The translations under genes were made by a program, and so were the position numbers. A model generated the notes under the pieces. That model saw nothing but the letters and a program-made list of their open reading frames with translations, searched no databases and was not told where the DNA came from. 50,700 nucleotides of DNA from Nitrosomonas sp. (GTDB lineage Bacteria > Pseudomonadota > Gammaproteobacteria > Burkholderiales > Nitrosomonadaceae): the NCBI GenBank assembly GCA_019635215.1, contig JAHBZZ010000023.1:1-50700 (forward strand). The letters are read 5' to 3'. Shown in pieces: positions 23,623 through 35,660 of this stretch (position 1 is its first letter; every line of letters begins with the position of its first letter).

Positions 23623-25164
23623 ATGCAGTTAAATCCATCCGAAATCAGTGAACTGATTAAAAATAGGATAGAAGGACTTGCTGATACAGCAGAGGTTCGT
23701 ACACAGGGTACAATAGTATCAGTGACAGACGGTATTGTGCGTATACACGGCTTGTCTGATGTGATGCAGGGTGAGATGCTCGAGTTCCCGGACAATACAT
23801 TCGGGCTTGCACTTAATCTGGAAAGAGATTCAGTGGGTGCGGTTATTATGGGGGCATACGAACACATTTCTGAAGGCGATACGGTTAAGTGCACCGGAAG
23901 GATTTTAGAAGTGCCGGTGGGGGACGGCCTATTGGGGCGTGTCGTTAATGCATTGGGTCAGCCTATAGATGGAAAAGGACCGATAACAGCGGAGAAATCT
24001 GAGCCTATCGAGAAAATTGCGCCGGGTGTCGTTTGGCGTAAATCTGTAGATCAGCCAGTGCAAACAGGTTTAAAGTCAGTCGATTCGATGGTTCCGGTAG
24101 GCAGAGGGCAGCGCGAATTGATTATTGGTGATCGTCAAACTGGCAAAACGGCGGTTGCGGTTGATGCGATCATCAATCAAAAAGGTCAGAATATGCTATG
24201 TATCTACGTGGCAATTGGCCAAAAAGCTTCATCAATTGCAAACGTTGTGCGTAAGCTTGAAGAATTTGGTGCAATGGAATACACCATTGTGGTCGCTGCA
24301 ACAGCTTCGGAATCAGCCGCGATGCAATTTATCGCCCCCTACTCTGGATGTACCATGGGTGAATATTTCCGCGATAAAGGACAGGATGCATTGATTGTTT
24401 ATGATGATTTGACAAAACAAGCCTGGGCTTATCGGCAAATCTCGCTCCTATTAAGAAGACCACCGGGACGTGAAGCGTATCCTGGAGATGTATTTTATTT
24501 ACATTCACGTTTGCTGGAACGTGCTGCACGCGTCAATGCAGAGTATGTGGAAAGAAATACAAATGGTGCAGTAAAGGGTAAAACGGGTTCGCTGACTGCA
24601 CTGCCGATCATTGAAACACAAGCAGGGGACGTAACGGCATTTGTTCCAACTAATGTGATTTCCATCACTGATGGACAAATTTTCCTGGAGACGGATTTAT
24701 TTAACGCAGGTATACGTCCGGCAATTAATGCGGGTGTATCAGTTTCACGCGTTGGCGGTGCAGCGCAAACAAAAGTCATTAAGAAACTGGGTGGTGGTAT
24801 CCGCTTAGCGCTGGCGCAGTATCGTGAATTGGCGGCGTTTGCGCAATTTGCCTCAGATTTGGATGAAGCGACGCGAAAACAACTTGATCGCGGAAAGATG
24901 GCGACAGAACTGATGAAGCAACCGCAATACGCGACTTTGAGTGTTTCTGAGATGGCATTGACATTATTTGCGATTAACAATGGTTATTATGATGATGTCG
25001 AAGTAAACAGAGCGTTGGCTTTTGAAGCAGCCTTAAAGAGCTATATCCGCGGACAGCATGGGTCAATTCTAGATAAAATTGAGAGTACGAAAGAATTGGA
25101 TGCTGAAACTGAAAAAAATCTTATTGCTGCAATTGAAGAATTTAAAAAGAACGGAACATACTAG
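23623..25164 (+). CDS. atpA: F-type ATP synthase subunit alpha
   Basis: A 513-residue F1 subunit, same length as E. coli AtpA. It binds non-catalytic nucleotide: P-loop GDRQTGKT (~169-176), Walker B ALIVYDDL, and the arginine-finger region [34 protein letters not shown]. The C-terminal helical domain is intact. AGGAG precedes ATG 23623 by 9 bases. Confidence 0.98.
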   Translation: MQLNPSEISELIKNRIEGLADTAEVRTQGTIVSVTDGIVRIHGLSDVMQGEMLEFPDNTFGLALNLERDSVGAVIMGAYEHISEGDTVKCTGRILEVPVGDGLLGRVVNALGQPIDGKGPITAEKSEPIEKIAPGVVWRKSVDQPVQTGLKSVDSMVPVGRGQRELIIGDRQTGKTAVAVDAIINQKGQNMLCIYVAIGQKASSIANVVRKLEEFGAMEYTIVVAATASESAAMQFIAPYSGCTMGEYFRDKGQDALIVYDDLTKQAWAYRQISLLLRRPPGREAYPGDVFYLHSRLLERAARVNAEYVERNTNGAVKGKTGSLTALPIIETQAGDVTAFVPTNVISITDGQIFLETDLFNAGIRPAINAGVSVSRVGGAAQTKVIKKLGGGIRLALAQYRELAAFAQFASDLDEATRKQLDRGKMATELMKQPQYATLSVSEMALTLFAINNGYYDDVEVNRALAFEAALKSYIRGQHGSILDKIESTKELDAETEKNLIAAIEEFKKNGTY

Positions 25165-25167
25165 GCT

Positions 25168-26046
25168 ATGGCTGGTAGCAGAGAGATTCGTAACAAAATC
25201 AAGAGCGTAAAGAATACGCAAAAAATTACGCGTGCGATGGAAATGGTGGCTGCGTCAAAAATGCGCAAAGCACAAGATCGTATGAAAAAGGCTAGGCCCT
25301 ATGGAGAGAAAATCCGGAATGTGGCTGCACATATGAGCAAAGCAAATACGGAATACCGTCATCCATTCTTGATTGAGCGAGATACCGTCAAACGCGTAGG
25401 AATAATAGTAATTACATCGGATAAAGGCCTGTGCGGTGGATTAAATACGAATGTACTGCGTCGTGTTTTGGGCGAAATGAGAAAATGGCAAGCCGAAGGC
25501 GAGGAAATTGAGGTTTGCTGCATTGGAAACAAAGGTTTTGGATTTATGAGTCGTATCAAGGCGAACGTCATTTCTCAGGTCGTTGGCTTGGGTGATGCGC
25601 CTGATATGGAAAGACTTATTGGCGCAGTAAAAGTGGTTCTGGATGGATATACCGAAGATCGATTTGACAGGGTTTATATTTTTTATAACCGCTTTATTAA
25701 TACCATGAAACAAGAGCCCGTGATGGAGAAGCTACTGCCATTAACAGACGATAAAATGCAAGCAAGTTCTGGATCTTCTGCTCAAGTGGGGTGGGATTAT
25801 ATCTATGAACCAGAAGCCAAACCTGTAATTGATGACGTTATGGTTCGCTATGTGGAAGCGCTTATTTATCAGGCGGTGACAGAGAATATGGCGTCCGAGC
25901 AATCAGCGAGAATGGTGGCCATGAAAGCCGCATCAGATAATGCCGGCAATGTTATTGATGAATTGACGCTGATTTATAATAAATCACGACAAGCAGCAAT
26001 TACCAAAGAGTTGTCCGAGATCGTGGGTGGCGCTGCGGCAGTTTAA
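25168..26046 (+). CDS. atpG: F-type ATP synthase subunit gamma
   Basis: A 292-residue central-stalk subunit. The N-terminal helix ([34 protein letters not shown]) and the C-terminal helix ([53 protein letters not shown]) form the coiled-coil shaft that turns inside the alpha3beta3 ring. It begins 3 bases after the atpA stop. Confidence 0.98.
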   Translation: MAGSREIRNKIKSVKNTQKITRAMEMVAASKMRKAQDRMKKARPYGEKIRNVAAHMSKANTEYRHPFLIERDTVKRVGIIVITSDKGLCGGLNTNVLRRVLGEMRKWQAEGEEIEVCCIGNKGFGFMSRIKANVISQVVGLGDAPDMERLIGAVKVVLDGYTEDRFDRVYIFYNRFINTMKQEPVMEKLLPLTDDKMQASSGSSAQVGWDYIYEPEAKPVIDDVMVRYVEALIYQAVTENMASEQSARMVAMKAASDNAGNVIDELTLIYNKSRQAAITKELSEIVGGAAAV

Positions 26047-26054
26047 AACTATAA

Positions 26055-27452
<1,398 letters not shown>

Positions 27453-27469
27453 AAAATGAGTAAAAATTA

Positions 27470-27892
27470 ATGGGCACTATTTTTCATCTCGATATCGTTA
27501 GTGCAGAGGAATCGATATACTCAGGGCCAGTTGAGTTTCTGGTTGCACCAGCGCAAATGGGGGAATTGGGTATTTATCCACGCCATACGCCTTTGTTAAC
27601 CCGAATAAAATCAGGTATGGTGCGTATAAAAGCACAATTAAAAGAAGAAGAACTGGTTTATGTGTCAGGTGGAATGCTTGAAGTGCAACCGGATGTAGTG
27701 ACAATACTTGCAGATACCGCAATTCGAAGTCATGATCTGGATGAAGCAAAAGCCGTAGAAGCAAAACGTGCTGCTGAAGAAGCTATGAGAGACAAGGCCT
27801 CAGAATTGGATTACGCCAAGGCACAAGCTGAACTGATGGAAGCAGTCTCTCAATTAGCAGCGATTGAAAAATTGAGAAAACGGAGACATTAG
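27470..27892 (+). CDS. atpC: F-type ATP synthase subunit epsilon
   Basis: A 140-residue protein with an N-terminal beta-sandwich ([39 protein letters not shown]) and a C-terminal helical hairpin, the rotor subunit that can inhibit ATP hydrolysis. It is the last atp gene and is followed at once by a strong terminator, although glmU and glmS continue on the same strand. Confidence 0.96.
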   Translation: MGTIFHLDIVSAEESIYSGPVEFLVAPAQMGELGIYPRHTPLLTRIKSGMVRIKAQLKEEELVYVSGGMLEVQPDVVTILADTAIRSHDLDEAKAVEAKRAAEEAMRDKASELDYAKAQAELMEAVSQLAAIEKLRKRRH

Positions 27893-27911
27893 CACATAAT
27901 CCGAATAAATT

Positions 27912-27944
27912 AAAAAGGCGACAATAGAGGTCGCCTTTTTTTTT
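27912..27944 (+). terminator. Terminator of the atp operon
   Basis: An AAAAGGCGAC / GTCGCCTTTT stem with a small loop is followed by a run of nine or more T. It lies about 20 bases past atpC and separates the ATP synthase operon from glmU. Confidence 0.9.
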
Positions 27945-28037
27945 ATCGCAAATTACCCCGAGTTTAACTATCAGATCGATTACAGATTAATTTAGGAAAC
28001 CGATAGAATATAAATTTAACTTTAGAAAATAACGCAA

Positions 28038-29411
28038 ATGAGATCGAAACTGCATATAGTGATACTGGCGGCTGGCATTGGTAAACGTATGAAGTCTTCA
28101 TTGCCGAAAGTGCTGCACGAATTAGCTGGAAAACCGATGCTTTCGCATGTATTAGAAGCTGCGGGGGCTCTACAGCCTTACCGAGTTTGTGTGGTGATAG
28201 GGCATGGGGGCGAGCAAGTCAGGGAACGCTTTTGCACAAGTGATCTTATTTGGATAAAACAGGAGCCGCAGCTGGGTACAGGGCATGCTTTGTTACAAGC
28301 CCTACCAGAACTTGATGATGAAGGTTCAACTTTAATTCTGTATGGCGACGTTCCTTTGGTGCAGGCGGAGACACTGAGCAGGCTTATTCAGGAAGGTCTG
28401 GAGGAAAAATGCGCCATACTGACAACAGAACTTGAAAACCCCTATGGTTATGGAAGAATTATCAGAAATAAGGATACTCATGCTATAACGTGTATTGTCG
28501 AACAAAAAGATGCTGACGAAACGCAATTGTCAGTTAATGAAATCAATACGGGAATCATGCATATTCCTAATCGGAAATTGCATATGTGGCTACCGAAACT
28601 CAAAAATGATAATGCGCAAAAGGAATATTATCTGACTGATCTGATTAAAATGGCGGTCGATGAAAATGTTCCGATCGTATCCACGCAGCCAAAGCATAAC
28701 TGGGAAATCCTGGGTGTTAATAGCCGCACTCAAATGGCAGAATTAGAACGCATTTATCAGAAAGAAAATGCCAACAGATTATTGGAAGATGGTGTAACGT
28801 TATATGATTCATCGCGTATTGATGTCCGTGGTCAATTGGAATGCGGCAGTGACGTTGAGATAGACATCAATTGCTTGTTTGAAGGCCATGTAAAACTAGG
28901 AAATGATGTAAAAATAAAAGCAAATTGCATATTAAGAGATGTCACGGTTGCAGATGGCACGATTATTTATCCTTTTTCGCATATCGAAAGTTCAGAGATA
29001 GGGAAAGGTTGTAAAATTGGTCCTTATTCGAGAATACGCCCGAACACGAATCTTAATGACAATGTACACATCGGAAATTTTGTAGAAATCAAACAAAGCC
29101 ACATATCCGGTGGCAGCAAGGTTAATCACTTGAGTTATATCGGTGATACCGTCATAGGGCAAAATGTCAATGTTGGAGCTGGTACGATTACATGTAACTA
29201 TGATGGGGCGTATAAACATCAGACAATTATCGAAGATAATGTTTTTATCGGTTCGGATACCCAGTTGGTTGCGCCGGTAAAAATTTCTCAGGGGACAACC
29301 ATCGGTGCAGGTTCAACAATCACCAAGGATACGCCGGAAAATGAATTGACTTTATCAAGAGCCAAGCAAGTAACATTGACTGGATGGAAACGGCCGTCAA
29401 AGAATAAATGA
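28038..29411 (+). CDS. glmU: Bifunctional GlmU: UDP-GlcNAc pyrophosphorylase / GlcN-1-P acetyltransferase
   Basis: A 457-residue cytosolic enzyme making UDP-GlcNAc for peptidoglycan and LPS. The N-terminal pyrophosphorylase domain (~1-230) begins VILAAGIGKRMKSSLPKVLHEL, with YGDVPL and EINTGIM. The C-terminal acetyltransferase is a left-handed beta-helix (~255-450) with SYIGDTVIGQNVNVGAGTITCNYDG and the CoA-contact region following. It pairs with glmS 43 bases downstream, as in many proteobacteria. Confidence 0.96.
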   Translation: MRSKLHIVILAAGIGKRMKSSLPKVLHELAGKPMLSHVLEAAGALQPYRVCVVIGHGGEQVRERFCTSDLIWIKQEPQLGTGHALLQALPELDDEGSTLILYGDVPLVQAETLSRLIQEGLEEKCAILTTELENPYGYGRIIRNKDTHAITCIVEQKDADETQLSVNEINTGIMHIPNRKLHMWLPKLKNDNAQKEYYLTDLIKMAVDENVPIVSTQPKHNWEILGVNSRTQMAELERIYQKENANRLLEDGVTLYDSSRIDVRGQLECGSDVEIDINCLFEGHVKLGNDVKIKANCILRDVTVADGTIIYPFSHIESSEIGKGCKIGPYSRIRPNTNLNDNVHIGNFVEIKQSHISGGSKVNHLSYIGDTVIGQNVNVGAGTITCNYDGAYKHQTIIEDNVFIGSDTQLVAPVKISQGTTIGAGSTITKDTPENELTLSRAKQVTLTGWKRPSKNK

Positions 29412-29454
29412 GGAAATCAGGATTTAAACCATACACGGGTAAAAGGAGCTTGAA

Positions 29455-31302
29455 ATGTGCGGTATCGTAGGCGCAATTGCTGAGAAGAATATAGTTCCGG
29501 TTTTACTGGATGGATTGTTCTGTTTGGAATATAGAGGCTATGATTCCGCAGGCTTGGTAATTACCAACAATGGCCTGCAGAGGCTCCGTACAGCAGGCCG
29601 TGTTGCAGAACTGGAAAAAAAAGTTGTCGAACAGAAAACCAACGGATTCGCAGGCATTGCACATACGCGATGGGCCACACATGGGGAACCTTCTGAGCGC
29701 AATGCGCATCCTCATCTTTCCAGTGCTGAATCGAAAATTGCTGTAGTCCATAACGGCATTATCGAGAATCATGAAATCATGCGTAAACGGCTGCAGGTCG
29801 AAGGTTTTCGGTTTGACTCGGATACCGATACCGAGGTTATTGCACATTTAATTGCGTTTAATTTGAGGAAATCGGATGGTTTGCTGAGAGCAGTGAGTCT
29901 GGCGATATCGGAATTACAGGGTGCTTATGCTATAGCGGTCATGGAAGAGAATCACCCGGAGCGGATCATCGTTGCCCGTAACGGTGCGCCGCTGCTATTA
30001 GGGCTGGGAGAACAAGGTAATTATGCCGCCTCCGATGCTTCGGCTTTACTGAAAACGACGCGAAGCATGATATATCTGGAAGATGGCGATATTGCTGAAC
30101 TCTATAAAGATCGTTACGCCATTTTCGAATGCAGGAACGGTGATCTCAGCCAGGAGATTAAACGTCCCGTGCATCACAGCGACTTGACCAGCGATGCGAT
30201 TGATATGGGGCCTTATGCGCACTTCATGCAAAAAGAAATTTTCGAGCAACCCAGTGCAGTGGCCAATACACTGGAAATGGTACTTAATGCGCAAGCCATA
30301 TTACCTGGTTTATTTGGCAGCGCGGCTGAAAGAATTTTTTCCCAAACTAAAGGCCTGCTGATATTGGCCTGCGGAACCAGCTATCATGCCGGACTGGTGG
30401 CCCGGTACTGGCTGGAAACCATAGCCGGTTTACCCTGTACAGTAGAAATCGCCAGTGAATATCGCTATCGTAATCCAATAGCGGATGCTCATACGCTCGT
30501 GGTAGGCATATCACAATCTGGTGAAACTGCGGATACGCTGGCGGCGATGAGTTACGCGAAAGCGCTTGGTCATCTCCATAGTCTTGCAATATGTAATGTA
30601 GCAGAGAGTGCGTTGATCAGACAGACGGACTTGCGTTTTCTCACCCGTGCAGGCCCTGAAATCGGCGTTGCTTCAACAAAGGCGTTTACCACGCAACTGG
30701 CTTCGCTACTGTTGCTGACTATTGTATTGGCGAAAATGCGAAATAAACTGTCATCTGAAAAGGAAACTGCCGTGATTGCAGCATTGCGGCATTTACCCGC
30801 TGCATTGCAGTCAACCTTGCAGATAGAGCCTGAAGTACAGGAATGGGCGCAAAGATTTTCAGAAAAACGGCATGCACTATTTCTCGGGCGTGGCGTGCAT
30901 TATCCGATAGCCATGGAAGGTGCGTTGAAACTTAAGGAAATTTCATATATTCATGCCGAAGCCTACGCGTCGGGTGAATTGAAACATGGTCCACTGGCGC
31001 TGGTTGACAGGGAAATGCCCGTTGTAGCGATAGCGCCGAATGACCAGTTGCTGAGCAAATTAAAATCGAATTTACAGGAAGTACATGCGCGTGGTGGCGA
31101 GTTATATGTATTTGCGGATGCTGATACGCAGATCGAAGAAAGTAATCAACTGCATGTCATAAGGCTTGCAGAACATGCGGGGATTTTAAGTCCGATCCTG
31201 CATACGCTTCCATTACAGTTACTGGCGTATCATGTAGCGCTGGTAAAAGGCACCGATGTAGACAAACCGCGTAACCTTGCCAAAGCGGTAACCGTCGAAT
31301 GA
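29455..31302 (+). CDS. glmS: Glutamine--fructose-6-phosphate aminotransferase (isomerising)
   Basis: A 615-residue enzyme forming glucosamine-6-phosphate from fructose-6-phosphate and glutamine, the first step to UDP-GlcNAc. Met is followed by the N-terminal Cys nucleophile (MCGIVGA), then the glutaminase domain (~2-240, with THGEPSERNAHPH and NGIIENH), two SIS sugar-isomerase domains (LILACGTSYHAG, GISQSGETADT) and the C-terminal KPRNLAKAVTVE. A strong AAAGGAG site precedes ATG 29455. The 43-base gap after glmU is too short for a glmS ribozyme. Confidence 0.97.
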   Translation: MCGIVGAIAEKNIVPVLLDGLFCLEYRGYDSAGLVITNNGLQRLRTAGRVAELEKKVVEQKTNGFAGIAHTRWATHGEPSERNAHPHLSSAESKIAVVHNGIIENHEIMRKRLQVEGFRFDSDTDTEVIAHLIAFNLRKSDGLLRAVSLAISELQGAYAIAVMEENHPERIIVARNGAPLLLGLGEQGNYAASDASALLKTTRSMIYLEDGDIAELYKDRYAIFECRNGDLSQEIKRPVHHSDLTSDAIDMGPYAHFMQKEIFEQPSAVANTLEMVLNAQAILPGLFGSAAERIFSQTKGLLILACGTSYHAGLVARYWLETIAGLPCTVEIASEYRYRNPIADAHTLVVGISQSGETADTLAAMSYAKALGHLHSLAICNVAESALIRQTDLRFLTRAGPEIGVASTKAFTTQLASLLLLTIVLAKMRNKLSSEKETAVIAALRHLPAALQSTLQIEPEVQEWAQRFSEKRHALFLGRGVHYPIAMEGALKLKEISYIHAEAYASGELKHGPLALVDREMPVVAIAPNDQLLSKLKSNLQEVHARGGELYVFADADTQIEESNQLHVIRLAEHAGILSPILHTLPLQLLAYHVALVKGTDVDKPRNLAKAVTVE

Positions 31303-31423
31303 TAAGAGATTCCGCAGGTTTTTAATTTGAGTAACGATCAACTGATCGGCGCGTAATGGATACTTTATCGCTGGCAGATGCAATGATAAGATAAGCCATT
31401 CTTAATGAGAGAGATACAAATCG

Positions 31424-32149
31424 ATGGCTGGTCATAGTAAATGGGCTAATATCAAGCATAAAAAAGCAGCGCAGGACGCCAAACGCGGCAAGGTTTTCAC
31501 CCGACTTATCAAGGAAATTACTGTTGCTGCCCGCCTGGGCGGTGCTGATCCAAACAGTAATCCGCGCTTGCGATTGGCGATGGATAAAGCGTTTGGACAT
31601 AACATGCCAAAAGACAATATTGAACGCGCCATCAAACGTGGCAGCGGTGATCTGGAGGGCGTGAATTATGAAGAGATTCGTTATGAAGGCTACGGTGTTT
31701 CAGGTGCTGCGGTTATTGTCGATTGCATGACGGATAATCGTATGCGTACAGTATCCGATGTGCGGCATGCTTTCACCAAATATGGCGGTAATCTGGGGAC
31801 GGACGGATCGGTCGCCTTTTTGTTCAAGCATTGCGGGCAGTTTCTGTTTGCACCAGGCACCAGCGAGGAAAAACTCATGGACGCTGCACTGGAAGCAGGT
31901 GCCGAGGATGTCATTACCCATGATGATGGCAGTATGGAAGTGATTACAGCGCCTTATGAATTTGTTACAGCTAAGGAAGCATTGGAGCAAGCAGGATTCA
32001 TCGCCGAAATAGCTGAAGTTACCATGAAACCGACCAATGAAACGTTATTGGTTGGCGATGATGCAGTCAAAATGCAAAAGCTGCTGGACGCGCTGGAGAA
32101 TCTGGATGACGTGCAAGCCGTTTATACCACCGCAGTACTGGAAGAATAA
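31424..32149 (+). CDS. yebC: YebC/PmpR-family protein (TACO1 type)
   Basis: A 241-residue protein beginning [32 protein letters not shown], the invariant start of the YebC/TACO1 family, with [14 protein letters not shown] and [19 protein letters not shown]. Members are described as transcriptional regulators or, more recently, as translation factors relieving stalls. Its position directly ahead of ruvCAB is the classical arrangement. Confidence 0.95.
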   Translation: MAGHSKWANIKHKKAAQDAKRGKVFTRLIKEITVAARLGGADPNSNPRLRLAMDKAFGHNMPKDNIERAIKRGSGDLEGVNYEEIRYEGYGVSGAAVIVDCMTDNRMRTVSDVRHAFTKYGGNLGTDGSVAFLFKHCGQFLFAPGTSEEKLMDAALEAGAEDVITHDDGSMEVITAPYEFVTAKEALEQAGFIAEIAEVTMKPTNETLLVGDDAVKMQKLLDALENLDDVQAVYTTAVLEE

Positions 32150-32172
32150 TTTACAAACCTACAGGTGATCCT

Positions 32173-32691
32173 ATTCGAATACTCGGCATAGATCCCGGTT
32201 TGCGTATCACCGGATTTGGTGTCATTGATCATCATGCCCATCAGTTGATTTATGTGGGCAGCGGGTGTGTCAGAACATCCGAAGGTTCTCTGCCGTCCCG
32301 CCTCAAATTGATCATGAACAATCTGCGTGAAATCATTTTACGCTATCGCCCCGAACAGGTCGCAATTGAGCAGGTTTTCTTCAATGTCAATCCGAAATCG
32401 ACCCTGCTGCTTGGACAGGCACGGGGTGCGGCCATTTGTGCCGCCGTTCTCGACGATCTCGAGGTCGCTGAATATACTGCTCTGCAGATCAAGCAAGCCG
32501 TTGTCGGCAATGGTCATGCACATAAAAATCAGGTACAGGCCATGGTGATACGGCTCTTGAACCTGGCGAGCAAACCCGGTGCGGATGCGGCGGATGCTTT
32601 GGCCTGTGCGATATGCCATGCACATAGCGGATCGGGATTGATTGAAATCGGCAAGGTAAACATGCGCATGAAACGGGGACGGCTGGTGTGA
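32173..32691 (+). CDS. ruvC: Holliday junction resolvase RuvC, apparent ATT start
   Basis: RuvC cuts Holliday junctions as a dimer with RuvAB. The frame has no ATG, GTG or TTG that keeps the catalytic N-terminus: the first usual start (TTG 32200) lies after the essential Asp of GIDPG. Beginning at ATT 32173, preceded by AGGTGA at 32163-32168, gives the canonical N-terminus (M)[15 protein letters not shown], with Asp7 in its family position and 172 residues (E. coli 173). The other acidic residues are visible in VAIEQVF and GADAADALA. The gene overlaps ruvA by 4 bases. A sequencing error at the start codon is the alternative. Confidence 0.9.
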   Translation: MRILGIDPGLRITGFGVIDHHAHQLIYVGSGCVRTSEGSLPSRLKLIMNNLREIILRYRPEQVAIEQVFFNVNPKSTLLLGQARGAAICAAVLDDLEVAEYTALQIKQAVVGNGHAHKNQVQAMVIRLLNLASKPGADAADALACAICHAHSGSGLIEIGKVNMRMKRGRLV

Positions 32692-33272
32692 TCGGGCGGC
32701 TGACCGGTATTCTTCTGGAAAAGCAGCCACCGCAAGTGTTGTTGGATGTTTATGGCGTTGGTTATGAAATCGATGTACCCATGAGCACCTTTTTTGTCCT
32801 GCCAGCTATAAGTGAGCAAGCAACATTGTATACGCATCTGTTAATTCGTGAAGATGCGCATATCCTGTTTGGTTTTGCAACCGAACCGGAGCGACGGACG
32901 TTTCGCCAGCTTATTAAAATAACCGGTATTGGCTCAAGGACGGCACTCGCATTACTGTCGGGCATGAATATTGCCGAATTGCATCAGGCTGTCAGTTCGC
33001 ACGATAGTACGCGGCTGGTCAGAATCCCGGGAATTGGCAAAAAAACTGCTGAGCGGCTTTTGCTTGAATTACGCGACAAGCTTAAGATAGAGAAATCCGA
33101 TGCTATGCAGATGTCAGTCTCATCACATCAGACAAACGACATTTTCAATGCATTACTGTCTTTGGGCTATAATGAACGCGAAGCTGACTGGGCTGTACAA
33201 CAGATTCCGGCAGAAACAACGGTAGCAGAGGGCATACGCCAGGCACTACAGCGACTGTCCAAAGATAAATAG
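32688..33272 (+). CDS. ruvA: Holliday junction DNA helicase subunit RuvA
   Basis: GTG 32688 overlaps the ruvC stop (GTGTGA). The 194-residue protein has the N-terminal OB fold ([11 protein letters not shown]... [15 protein letters not shown]), a central pair of helix-hairpin-helix motifs ([15 protein letters not shown] and [20 protein letters not shown]) and a C-terminal RuvB-contact domain ([20 protein letters not shown]). It forms the tetramer that holds the four-way junction open. Confidence 0.97.
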   Translation: MIGRLTGILLEKQPPQVLLDVYGVGYEIDVPMSTFFVLPAISEQATLYTHLLIREDAHILFGFATEPERRTFRQLIKITGIGSRTALALLSGMNIAELHQAVSSHDSTRLVRIPGIGKKTAERLLLELRDKLKIEKSDAMQMSVSSHQTNDIFNALLSLGYNEREADWAVQQIPAETTVAEGIRQALQRLSKDK

Positions 33273-33280
33273 CATTGACA

Positions 33281-34327
33281 ATGATAGAAACAGACCGTTT
33301 GATGACCGCTTCCACTGCCTCTTCGCAGGAAGAATTGCTGGAACGCGCGCTGCGTCCCAAGCAGCTTGACGAATATGTCGGCCAGGAAAAAATCAGGGGG
33401 CAATTGCAGATCTTCATCGAGGCAGCCCGGCGCCGCAAAGAAGCGCTTGATCATGTGCTGCTATTTGGTCCTCCTGGTCTGGGAAAAACAACACTGGCGC
33501 ATATCATAGCCAGAGAAATGGGCGTCAGTCTGCGTCATACCTCAGGACCGGTACTCGAACGCCCAGGCGACCTGGCAGCCTTGCTGACCAATCTGGAACC
33601 GCATGATGTGCTCTTTGTCGACGAGATACACCGCTTGTCGCCCATGGTTGAAGAAATACTCTATCCCGCCCTGGAAGATTATCAGCTGGATATCATGATT
33701 GGCGAAGGGCCCGCCGCGCGTTCGGTAAAACTGGATCTGCCGCCTTTTACATTGGTGGGTGCAACCACGCGCGCCGGTATGTTGACTAATCCCCTGCGGG
33801 ATCGCTTTGGTATTGTGTCGCGGCTGGAATTTTATAGCGCGGATGAACTCAGCCGGATAGTTATGCGTTCAGCAGGATTGCTGAATGTGCAGATGACGCC
33901 GGATGGCGCGTTTGAAATTGCGCGGCGCTCGCGTGGCACGCCGCGTATCGCCAATCGCTTGTTGCGCCGTGTGCGTGACTTTGCCGAAGTCCGGGCGGAT
34001 GGGCGGGTCAATCGCCAGATCGCCGATGCGGCACTCAGCATGCTGGATGTTGATGCAATCGGGCTGGATATCATGGACCGTAAATTATTGCTGGCCGTGA
34101 TGGAAAAATTTGGTGGCGGGCCGGTCGGCGTGGATAATCTCGCAGCGGCCATCGGCGAGGAACGCGATACCATCGAAGACGTGCTGGAGCCGTACCTGAT
34201 CCAGCAGGGTTTTTTGAAACGTACGCCGCGCGGACGCATGGCGACTATCATCGCTTTTCATCATTTCGGTATTCCCCTGCCCAGAAATGGCCTGCCGGGC
34301 GAACTGTGGGAAGAAAATCATTCCTGA
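33281..34327 (+). CDS. ruvB: Holliday junction branch-migration ATPase RuvB
   Basis: ATG 33281 gives 348 residues; a TTG two codons earlier is less likely. AAA+ motor driving branch migration: [14 protein letters not shown], Walker [10 protein letters not shown], Walker [10 protein letters not shown], sensor 1 VGATTRAG, arginine finger region LRDRFGI and the C-terminal winged helix ([19 protein letters not shown]). It follows ruvA by 8 bases. Confidence 0.97.
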   Translation: MIETDRLMTASTASSQEELLERALRPKQLDEYVGQEKIRGQLQIFIEAARRRKEALDHVLLFGPPGLGKTTLAHIIAREMGVSLRHTSGPVLERPGDLAALLTNLEPHDVLFVDEIHRLSPMVEEILYPALEDYQLDIMIGEGPAARSVKLDLPPFTLVGATTRAGMLTNPLRDRFGIVSRLEFYSADELSRIVMRSAGLLNVQMTPDGAFEIARRSRGTPRIANRLLRRVRDFAEVRADGRVNRQIADAALSMLDVDAIGLDIMDRKLLLAVMEKFGGGPVGVDNLAAAIGEERDTIEDVLEPYLIQQGFLKRTPRGRMATIIAFHHFGIPLPRNGLPGELWEENHS

Positions 34328-34357
34328 TTTCTTGATCAATCCATTCGATTCTGAATT

Positions 34358-34795
34358 ATGCAAGTTCAAACATTACGTCTTATCACCGCGGTATTGGTGA
34401 TTATTGTCTTCATGCTGTACGTTCATACCAACAGTGAGCAGCGTTTCTACAGTAAAACGGCTGAACCAGCGGTAGCGCAGATTCTGAAAGAGATATCCAC
34501 CTGGCAGGAAGAGCCACTATTGCGGCATCTGGCTCCCGAAGCCAGGGAAACCATTACCGATGAACAATTAAAGCAACTATTGGATCGGTATCGCGAGTTT
34601 GGTTGGTTTTATTCCGTCAATGAACTGAATTTCTCACGTACCGCGAGTGTTTTTTCGTTATTTGGTGATAAACGCATCAACTATTCCGGCATTGCGGATT
34701 ATTCGACGGGACCGGTGAGCCTTAACATGACGCTGATTGAGCGCGGGGGATATTTCCTGGTTTATAATTTCAGCCTGGCACGGGTGGCGGATTGA
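34358..34795 (+). CDS. Hypothetical single-pass membrane protein
   Basis: A 145-residue protein with one N-terminal helix (LITAVLVIIVFMLYV) and a periplasmic alpha+beta domain of about 115 residues (PAVAQILKEISTWQEEPLLRHLAPEARETI... to ...GGYFLVYNFSLARV). The pattern of helices then antiparallel strands resembles small NTF2-like domains of unknown function, but I do not recognise a named family. It lies 30 bases after ruvB and may be cotranscribed with it. Confidence 0.7.
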   Translation: MQVQTLRLITAVLVIIVFMLYVHTNSEQRFYSKTAEPAVAQILKEISTWQEEPLLRHLAPEARETITDEQLKQLLDRYREFGWFYSVNELNFSRTASVFSLFGDKRINYSGIADYSTGPVSLNMTLIERGGYFLVYNFSLARVAD

Positions 34796-34880
34796 TAGCA
34801 AAAATTTAGACATCCTTTGATGTATGTGCTGTATCTATCACTGTAACACTATCCTGTAAACGCGATCGGAGGAACACAGC

Positions 34881-35549
34881 ATGTCAGCAGCAACGCACTT
34901 GACTAAATTGGGTATAACCGTTGAACAGGCTTATGACTTTATCATTGCCAACGTCGATCAGCCTGAAATAATATTCGACACAGCTGAAGAATTTGCGGTA
35001 ACAACCGCAATGCTCAGCGAAATAACGCAATTCTCAACCGCAGTGATCAGCGATTATTTCGCATCCTTTAATCTGGATACCGGTAAACTGGATGATACGC
35101 ATATTCTGATTAATTCGGATCCAGAGGCCTTAAGTGCTTTGATTGCTTTTAACGAACGGACAGGCATTCTGTCAAATGAATCGTTGAGAGGATTCGTTCA
35201 ACAATCACTCAGCGATCCTTCACAATATGATTCTGTATTTGGTCCGCAATTTCCGTTTCAGGATGACGACGGCGTTTACGATGCGGAAGAATTGGGTGTA
35301 GCCACGCTGAATAATATACCGGCCACTAGCGAAAGCATCGAATCGCTGTTCTATGGTTCACTCATCAACATGTTTCTGAGATTCGATCAAATCGAATTAA
35401 ACCAGATTGTTTTTTTTCCTGTCGCCGAAAGGCGTGGCTCCGATGATTTCCAGGCATATGTATTCGAAGCGCTGAGCGATATTCCGCTAACGGTGCCAAG
35501 ACCGGATGATAACTGGCAGGACTGGTCGTCAGGGAAGCGGCCATTCTGA
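34881..35549 (+). CDS. Hypothetical protein, tandem paralogue copy 1 (C-terminus frameshifted)
   Basis: A strong GGAGG site precedes ATG 34881. The 222-residue product aligns along its length with the next gene: LGITVEQAYDFIIANVDQPEIIF against LGITKQQAYDFIFANLDRPEIIY, and DGVYDAEELGVATL against DGIYDADELGVSRL. Similarity stops near base 35510, but resumes in another frame (LAGLVVREAAILITELIEDSTIVGVLDQSFLGLAVA) up to TAG 35621-35623, matching the C-terminus of copy 2. So this copy carries one frameshift, real or from sequencing. There is no signal peptide. The function is unknown; the N-terminal AYDFIxAN...MLxEIT...YF segment resembles a short module seen in some secreted or calcium-binding repeat proteins. 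Confidence 0.7.
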   Translation: MSAATHLTKLGITVEQAYDFIIANVDQPEIIFDTAEEFAVTTAMLSEITQFSTAVISDYFASFNLDTGKLDDTHILINSDPEALSALIAFNERTGILSNESLRGFVQQSLSDPSQYDSVFGPQFPFQDDDGVYDAEELGVATLNNIPATSESIESLFYGSLINMFLRFDQIELNQIVFFPVAERRGSDDFQAYVFEALSDIPLTVPRPDDNWQDWSSGKRPF

Positions 35550-35660
35550 TCACAGAACTTATCGAAGACAGCACCATTGTCGGGGTGCTCGATCAGAGTT
35601 TCCTGGGATTGGCAGTTGCTTAGAACGGTCTTTAATTAAAATAAAAGGAAAGGGTTGTTA

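Noticed and set aside
29412-29454. glmS ribozyme upstream of glmS
   Set aside because: The gap is 43 bases, too short for the ribozyme, and this element belongs mainly to Gram-positive bacteria.
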